A stretch of 64,000 nucleotides of DNA from the NCBI RefSeq assembly GCF_042849255.1, contig NZ_AP026866.1, forward strand, positions 2,666,001 through 2,730,000, given 5' to 3'. Shown in pieces: positions 59,264 to 64,000 of this stretch. The notes below the pieces were generated by a model. It was not told the DNA's origin and did no database searches. It was given only the letters and a program-made list of their open reading frames with translations. The DNA comes from Oceaniferula spumae (GTDB lineage: Bacteria > Verrucomicrobiota > Verrucomicrobiia > Verrucomicrobiales > Akkermansiaceae). Numbering within the stretch: the stretch's first letter is position 1; each line of letters starts with the position of its first letter. Both the position numbers and the translations under genes were made by a program.

Positions 59264-61084
59264 ATGATGAAGCTTCGCACGTTCTTAACCCTTCCGGTGC
59301 TCCTGACGTCCCTGAGTATCGGTTCACTCAGCAGTGTTTCTGCTGCGAAATACCTACGTCCTGACGAATCCAAGGAGCTTTTCAAGTTGGAAAAAATCCC
59401 CCTTCAGGTCGACAGCATGAAGGAGCTTTCGAAGCATTTGACGATTGTCGCCAAAAGACAGCAGGACGACTCCGCAGTGAACAGACGCACGACTGGCCAA
59501 CTGCTGGCGATTGCAATGCGTCTGGATCCCGCCAACCAAGAGGCTCGTGAGACCAATCGCTCCCTGCAGCGCGATGTGGCATTTGAAAATTCAAATGACG
59601 GCCAGATCACCAAAGCCAAGGCTCGGCTGCGGTTCTACCAACGCTGGCTGGCCAGTCCGGATGCGGGAAAAGACGCCAACGACTTGGCCAATTACATCAC
59701 CGATGCCACCCGGGTGCTTACACCTGACACCCTGAACAACGACGATCAAGCTGACTGGACTGGCGTTATTCCTCCTCTGGATCGCTACCAAAAGCGCCAG
59801 CCAACCATGCCGGAAACCGATCACACGGATCGCACCGAAAAAACGGACGACGAGGCAAAACCTACTCCACCAAAGGAAGATAACAGTGAAAAATCCAACG
59901 GTAGTTACCAAATCCCCCAGCTGAGCATCAACATGCCTCTCGCGATGGAGAAAGCGGTCAAATACCGTGACCCCAAGGACAATTTCCAAGAGAAAACCCG
60001 CTACCATCGAACCTACGTCGTTTGTCCTATCAAGCTGAGCATTTCCCCGCGCAATGGTGACCAGCCTACCTCCATCAAGTTCAAGCAGTCCATGAAGACC
60101 AAGGACGAGGACAAACAAAAGAATCTGGATAAAGCGGTCGAACAACTCGAGCAACGCCTCGGGGCCAAAGGCAAAGCCCGGATGGAAGTTGAATTTGGCA
60201 CCAGCAGCTATTCGAGTCAGAACGGTCCTGCCGCCCTCGCTGCCATCGAACTAATGGCCGAGGCCTCGCGTGCGAACAAAGCATTACGCAACGACATCTT
60301 CCTCTGCGCCTCGCTCGACTCATCCAATAAACTCTGCCTGCCTCCTAACTTCTGGCTGGTGTTGAAATCTTTACGCACGGATACCAAGAATCGCGGTCGA
60401 TTAATCGTTCCCAAATCCGCAATTAAGCCGATGACACAATTGTTGGTATTCAGTGAACCTGACTTTTTCACCCGTTGGGAGGTATTTACTGTCGAAACAA
60501 TTCAAGAGGCCATCGCAGTCGCTGCTAAATCAACCGACAAAAACATCGCCGAAGCCGGGGAGCTTTTCGCCCCTGTGCGCAATCTCTCAGGAAAAACAGA
60601 CGTCACCAAACTGGCAGTCAACCGCGCTGTCCGCAAACGCATGGAAAACATCGTCGCCCTCGCACCCAATCACTTGTCTGCTAGAATTCTGCTGCTTCAA
60701 GGTAGCGGAAAAAGGCCGATGCGACTGAGCCGAACCGGTCTCGCATTTCAGATTCAGCCTATCGTGAAACACATGAGTTACACCCTGACTCAGAAGATTA
60801 ACCCAGACTCTCCTACCGCCAGCACACTTAAGGACCTACACGTTGCGGCACGCGCTGAGCTCGACCCTATCGAGCGACTGGTCAATCGCAGCGACGATGA
60901 ACTCTATCAAGAAACCTTAAGGCTGGCCAATGATCTGCGCAGTCTGAATCTGCTGATCAAACGCTCTGAAAGAGACGAAGATAACGACAAGAGCCGAATC
61001 AAGGCCATGGTATTCAGTCTTCAGAAAGGGGCCACCGCTCTCGAGGCGAGAGTCGACCAGGCTGTCAAGGCAGCAGCGGAATAA
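59264..61084 (+). CDS. Exported inactive Lon-like protease paralogue
   Basis: 606 residues with a signal peptide (MMKLRTFLTLPVLLTSLSIG). It parallels the following Lon-like protease over the whole length: AKYLRPDESKELFKLEKIPL against TAYRPPDMEKKIFAADDIQL at the N-terminus, and a late NGPAALAAIELMAEASRANK against DGPSGGTAFSLVIDSLFSGE. At the place of the catalytic Ser314 of its neighbour it has Ala323 (NGPA), so the Ser-Lys dyad is broken even though a lysine (Lys368) is near the place of the other catalytic lysine. An extra Pro/Asp-rich insert follows about residue 180. It should bind, not cut, the same kinds of substrate, perhaps as a regulator or adaptor. The frame upstream of 59264 runs antisense to the glycosylase and is not real. 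Confidence 0.76.
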   Translation: MMKLRTFLTLPVLLTSLSIGSLSSVSAAKYLRPDESKELFKLEKIPLQVDSMKELSKHLTIVAKRQQDDSAVNRRTTGQLLAIAMRLDPANQEARETNRSLQRDVAFENSNDGQITKAKARLRFYQRWLASPDAGKDANDLANYITDATRVLTPDTLNNDDQADWTGVIPPLDRYQKRQPTMPETDHTDRTEKTDDEAKPTPPKEDNSEKSNGSYQIPQLSINMPLAMEKAVKYRDPKDNFQEKTRYHRTYVVCPIKLSISPRNGDQPTSIKFKQSMKTKDEDKQKNLDKAVEQLEQRLGAKGKARMEVEFGTSSYSSQNGPAALAAIELMAEASRANKALRNDIFLCASLDSSNKLCLPPNFWLVLKSLRTDTKNRGRLIVPKSAIKPMTQLLVFSEPDFFTRWEVFTVETIQEAIAVAAKSTDKNIAEAGELFAPVRNLSGKTDVTKLAVNRAVRKRMENIVALAPNHLSARILLLQGSGKRPMRLSRTGLAFQIQPIVKHMSYTLTQKINPDSPTASTLKDLHVAARAELDPIERLVNRSDDELYQETLRLANDLRSLNLLIKRSERDEDNDKSRIKAMVFSLQKGATALEARVDQAVKAAAE

Positions 61085-61181
61085 TAATTAACCCCCGCGC
61101 TTCTCGACCGGCAGCCTCTCTGGGACGCCCCTGCTTTTTCCCTTTGCAATTGGCCTCGGGCTGGGAATAATCCAGCCCATC

Positions 61182-62921
61182 ATGACGATCCTTAAGTCCT
61201 CCCCGTCCCGCCTATTTGCCCGTTGTGCGCTTATGCTCGCAGCGGCAGGCATCGCCATCTCTTCATTCCCAGTCACCGCGGCCTATCGTCCGCCGGACAT
61301 GGAGAAAAAGATTTTCGCAGCTGATGACATCCAGCTGGATAAGTTCAGTCGCGCTGGTTTGGTCGGTGCTCTGGTCAGTGTCGCCCGCGACTTCAATAAA
61401 GAAGAAGACGGAGTGGAATACGACACCCGCTCCTACGCGCTCGCCATTGCTGGTCGCCTCGATAAGGACAACTCCAAGGTGCAGGACTGCCTGGATCAGC
61501 TTAAATCGAATGGCAAGACCATCGACGAAGAAAAGGCTGAGAAGAAACGCACCTCCAGCCGCCTTTATTCCGGCGTCCGTGCTCTCATGCGCAAGAAGGA
61601 CAACAAAGCTAACATGACTTGTGCCGCCTACTGTGTGGACATCGCTCTGCTTTTCGATCCAGACGGTGAGAGAAAGGACAAGTTCAAGGAAATGGAAGAA
61701 GAACTCAAAAAAGGCGACTACAAAGTCAAATGGAAGGGCCTTCTGAAATCACCTATCCACCACAACGCCAACCCCTTCGGAGGTGGTGAGCAAGAGTTCG
61801 TCAAAGTGGAACGTGAAATGCCCGGTGGAGACGCCAAGGAATTTGCACGCCGTCAGTCCCGCATCATCGGCCTCTCTGTGCGCAGACTAGCCAGTGGCAA
61901 ACACGCCGGTGCCGCATCCTCTGTGATCGTTACCGCGCTGAAAGAAGACGACCAAGACGGTCTGCTTTTCAAATTCGATCAAAAAGTCGGCACCATGATG
62001 GCCGGATCACTTGAGGAAGTGATCAAGTTCCTGCGCGTTCGCTACGGCAAGGACAAGATCCCCAATGGCTACAAGGTGGATATCGTCCTTGGAGACAAGC
62101 ACCAGCTCGTCGATGGTCCATCAGGCGGAACCGCCTTCTCCTTGGTCATCGACTCCCTATTCTCCGGTGAAGAAATCGATCCCGCCTACGCATGCACCGG
62201 CACCATCACCGCAGACGGTGAGTCCGGTATCATCGGCGGTGTCGCTGGTAAGATCCGTGGAGCCATCAACCGCGACTGCAAGATCGTTGGCATTCCCTAC
62301 GGCAACGCCAAGGGGGTTTACGATTCCTTCCTGCTGGACGGTATGGATTCACTCCTGAAAATCAACGTGTTCACTCAGCGTAATTTCGATGAAGCTCACA
62401 AACTCTCTCGCAAGGACAAAGATGCTGACGTGTTAGCCGCAATGGATAACTACAAGCAAGTCGCCGCACTGGTGAAAAAAGACGGCCCTGACATTCTCAA
62501 GAATCAAGCCGTCAAAGACAAGCTCCAAGAGGTGCTCGACAAAGCTCCCAACCACCTCTGCGCCAAAGTGCTTCTCGACTTCGCCAACGGCCAGCACGTG
62601 AAGACCCTTTCCGTTCGCGGAACTCTGGACGAGATCGATACCGAGCTTTCCGCCTTCGGACGTGGTGGCATTGGTGATGAAGGCAAGGCAACGGCCGAAG
62701 AAGGCGTCGAGCACCTTGAAAGAATCAAGGACATGATCGACTCCCGCTTCAAGGACTACCACTCCGCTGCCCTCAGCCTATGCCAGGCCATCGTCAAAGG
62801 TGCCAACGAAGGAGAAGAGAAAGACGCCTATGCCAAGCGCATCCGCAATCTCTACTCCAAGGCCAGCAGTGCCCGTAGCAAGATTCTCGGCGATCCTAAG
62901 ATCGTTGAAGAAATGAACTAG
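61182..62921 (+). CDS. Exported Lon-type protease without ATPase domain
   Basis: 579 residues with a signal peptide (PSRLFARCALMLAAAGIAISSFPVTA, residues 6-31). The first 210 residues are helical and match the upstream paralogue. The C-terminal half holds a Lon proteolytic domain: VDIVLGDKHQLVDGPSGGTA with Ser314 and GIIGGVAGKIRGAI with Lys357. The 43-residue distance from Ser to Lys equals that in Lon (Ser679-Lys722 in E. coli). No AAA+ module is present, so unfolding must come from elsewhere or only unfolded proteins are cut. A periplasmic Lon domain is unusual. The gene is 97 bases after its paralogue and 86 bases before HtrA, so the three probably form one envelope quality-control unit. 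Confidence 0.82.
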   Translation: MTILKSSPSRLFARCALMLAAAGIAISSFPVTAAYRPPDMEKKIFAADDIQLDKFSRAGLVGALVSVARDFNKEEDGVEYDTRSYALAIAGRLDKDNSKVQDCLDQLKSNGKTIDEEKAEKKRTSSRLYSGVRALMRKKDNKANMTCAAYCVDIALLFDPDGERKDKFKEMEEELKKGDYKVKWKGLLKSPIHHNANPFGGGEQEFVKVEREMPGGDAKEFARRQSRIIGLSVRRLASGKHAGAASSVIVTALKEDDQDGLLFKFDQKVGTMMAGSLEEVIKFLRVRYGKDKIPNGYKVDIVLGDKHQLVDGPSGGTAFSLVIDSLFSGEEIDPAYACTGTITADGESGIIGGVAGKIRGAINRDCKIVGIPYGNAKGVYDSFLLDGMDSLLKINVFTQRNFDEAHKLSRKDKDADVLAAMDNYKQVAALVKKDGPDILKNQAVKDKLQEVLDKAPNHLCAKVLLDFANGQHVKTLSVRGTLDEIDTELSAFGRGGIGDEGKATAEEGVEHLERIKDMIDSRFKDYHSAALSLCQAIVKGANEGEEKDAYAKRIRNLYSKASSARSKILGDPKIVEEMN

Positions 62922-63007
62922 GCTTTCCGCCCCTCTGCCGCGCAGCTCGCCACCAGCCAGCTGCGCGGCTTTTCCCCCTTACATTTCTCCCTTACCCCCC
63001 TCATGTC

Positions 63008-64000
63008 ATGAATCCTGGATTCCGCCGTTTCCTCATTCTCTTAGCCGTCTTTGTGGCGGCTTTTTTGGCAGTGTTCGTTGTGCGTAAAATGCAGGACGGC
63101 AGCAGCCTGATGGACATCATCACCGGGCGAGACTCCGCCAGTGACAACGGCAACTTCACTCTACTCGAAAAACCTGCACTGAATCTCAAGGACGTGCAGG
63201 TCATGGCCGCCATCAATGCCGAGAGCGCAGCGCTGGTAAAAGCCGTGGTGCCCTCTGTCGTCAGCATTGATACCGCCGGCGTCCGTCATGAACGATTCCG
63301 CGATATCTGGGGCCGCACCTGGGTGCAGCCGCGCGCTGTCCAAGGCCAAGGCTCCGGTGTCATCGTGACCAAGGAAGGTCACGTCCTGACCAACCATCAC
63401 GTGATCCAAGGCAACCCCCGCATCCGCCTGACCATGCACGATGGCTCAGTGCACTCGGCCAAAGTCATCGGCTCCGACCCCGCCGTGGACATCGCCGTTC
63501 TCAAAATCGATGGCAAGGGCACCTTTGTCCCACTCAAGATTGGCGATTCCTCCAAAGTTGAGGTTGGCAATATCGTCTTCGCCGTAGGCAGCCCGTTCGG
63601 CCTCGGTGAAACCGTTACCGATGGTAAGATCTCCGCGAAAAAACGCACCTTCTCCGACAGCCGGGTCGACCTGCTTCAGACCTCCGCCGCCATCAACCCC
63701 GGCAACTCTGGCGGGCCGCTGGTTAATATTCTCGGGGAAATCGTGGGGATCAACTCGCGCATTTATTCCACGGATAAAAAGAATCCCGGCTTCCAAGGCA
63801 TCAGCTTTGCCATTCCGTCCAATGCCGCCCTGAAAACCATGAAGGACATTCTCGCCCGAGGCCGCCCGATCCGTGGTTTCCTCGGCATGGCCTTCGAAGA
63901 CCTCGATCCCTACACACGCCAGGAATTCGGCTACAAGGGTCAGGACGGCATCCGCATCGTGGGACTCGTTCCCGGATCACCTGCGATGAAGGCGGGGCTC
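63008..64000 (+). CDS. HtrA/DegP-type serine protease, cut by the window end
   Basis: At least 331 residues; the frame runs off the right edge without a stop. An N-terminal helix (RFLILLAVFVAAFLAVFVVR) acts as signal anchor. The trypsin-like domain has the full triad: His131 in LTNHHV, Asp161 in AVDIAVLKI and Ser234 in NPGNSGGPLV. A PDZ domain begins at the end (GFLGMAFEDLDPYTR... GLVPGSPAMKAGL). DegP/DegS-type proteins degrade or refold damaged envelope proteins. The ATG at 63008 follows a second ATG at 63003 in another frame. It follows the Lon-like protease by 86 bases on the same strand. Confidence 0.93.
   Translation, partial: MNPGFRRFLILLAVFVAAFLAVFVVRKMQDGSSLMDIITGRDSASDNGNFTLLEKPALNLKDVQVMAAINAESAALVKAVVPSVVSIDTAGVRHERFRDIWGRTWVQPRAVQGQGSGVIVTKEGHVLTNHHVIQGNPRIRLTMHDGSVHSAKVIGSDPAVDIAVLKIDGKGTFVPLKIGDSSKVEVGNIVFAVGSPFGLGETVTDGKISAKKRTFSDSRVDLLQTSAAINPGNSGGPLVNILGEIVGINSRIYSTDKKNPGFQGISFAIPSNAALKTMKDILARGRPIRGFLGMAFEDLDPYTRQEFGYKGQDGIRIVGLVPGSPAMKAGL

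Overview
The window looks like a chromosomal segment of a heterotrophic member of the Verrucomicrobiota, probably Verrucomicrobiales. This is inferred from family content: nine secreted proteins carry a C-terminal PEP-CTERM tail of the VPEPSS-ALLGLGGLALILRRRK type, and there are three formylglycine sulfatases, a DUF1592/DUF1552 pair, CotH, SGNH and GH128 hydrolases, and a concatenated beta-helix protein. No rRNA, tRNA or CRISPR array was recognised, so the placement rests on protein families only.

Layout. 1-0.6 kb: an IS110-type transposase remnant and a palindrome-rich intergenic repeat. 0.8-4.1 kb: two PEP-CTERM genes around an exported DJ-1/PfpI protein and a membrane protein. 4.1-10.9 kb: a 685-bp fragment of a fatty acid desaturase gene is present as a direct repeat of the 3' end of the intact gene; between the copies lie a 1121-residue beta-helix surface protein and a P-domain-like PEP-CTERM protein. 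The intact desaturase follows an RRM RNA-binding gene. 11-16 kb: a Tat-exported Gfo/Idh/MocA oxidoreductase, then four consecutive PEP-CTERM genes with near-identical terminators, two of them a tandem duplication that includes the promoter region. 16.2-22.8 kb: a five-gene operon (DUF1592 cytochrome-like, DUF1552, exported alpha/beta hydrolase, LamG-like, sulfatase). 23-31.6 kb: a PQQ-type propeller, another PEP-CTERM gene, two overlapping sulfatases, an exported SDR and a GH128-like hydrolase. 31.8-37.1 kb: a nucleotidyltransferase pair resembling a toxin-antitoxin module, a ferredoxin divergent from a LysR regulator, a DUF2130 coiled-coil nuclease-like protein, a PEP-CTERM protein and a CigR-like Lys/His-rich protein. 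37-45.5 kb: a WD40-like protein, a gdhA/acetolactate-synthase-like operon, and a bacterial tubulin-tyrosine-ligase-like ATP-grasp protein. 45.7-54.4 kb: mostly forward-strand genes (CotH, YitT, SGNH, TspO, MddA-like methyltransferase, a PhyH-bicupin fusion, gluconolactonase-like). 54.5-59.2 kb: reverse-strand PrlC oligopeptidase, UgpC/MsmK-type ATPase, a one-domain asparaginase and a family-4-like uracil-DNA glycosylase without iron-sulfur cysteines. 59.3 kb to the end: an exported Lon-type protease without ATPase, preceded by a paralogue that has lost the catalytic serine, and followed by an HtrA/DegP protease cut by the window edge.

Together the genes suggest a cell that decorates its envelope with exosortase substrates, degrades sulfated and other glycans outside the cytoplasm, and maintains envelope proteins with a dedicated protease cluster. 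The most attractive candidates for an undescribed system are the paired active/inactive Lon-like proteases next to HtrA (59.3-64 kb), the TTL-like protein (44.5-45.5 kb), the PhyH-bicupin fusion, and a short word, CTAACA/TGTTAG, that recurs roughly 80 times across the window.
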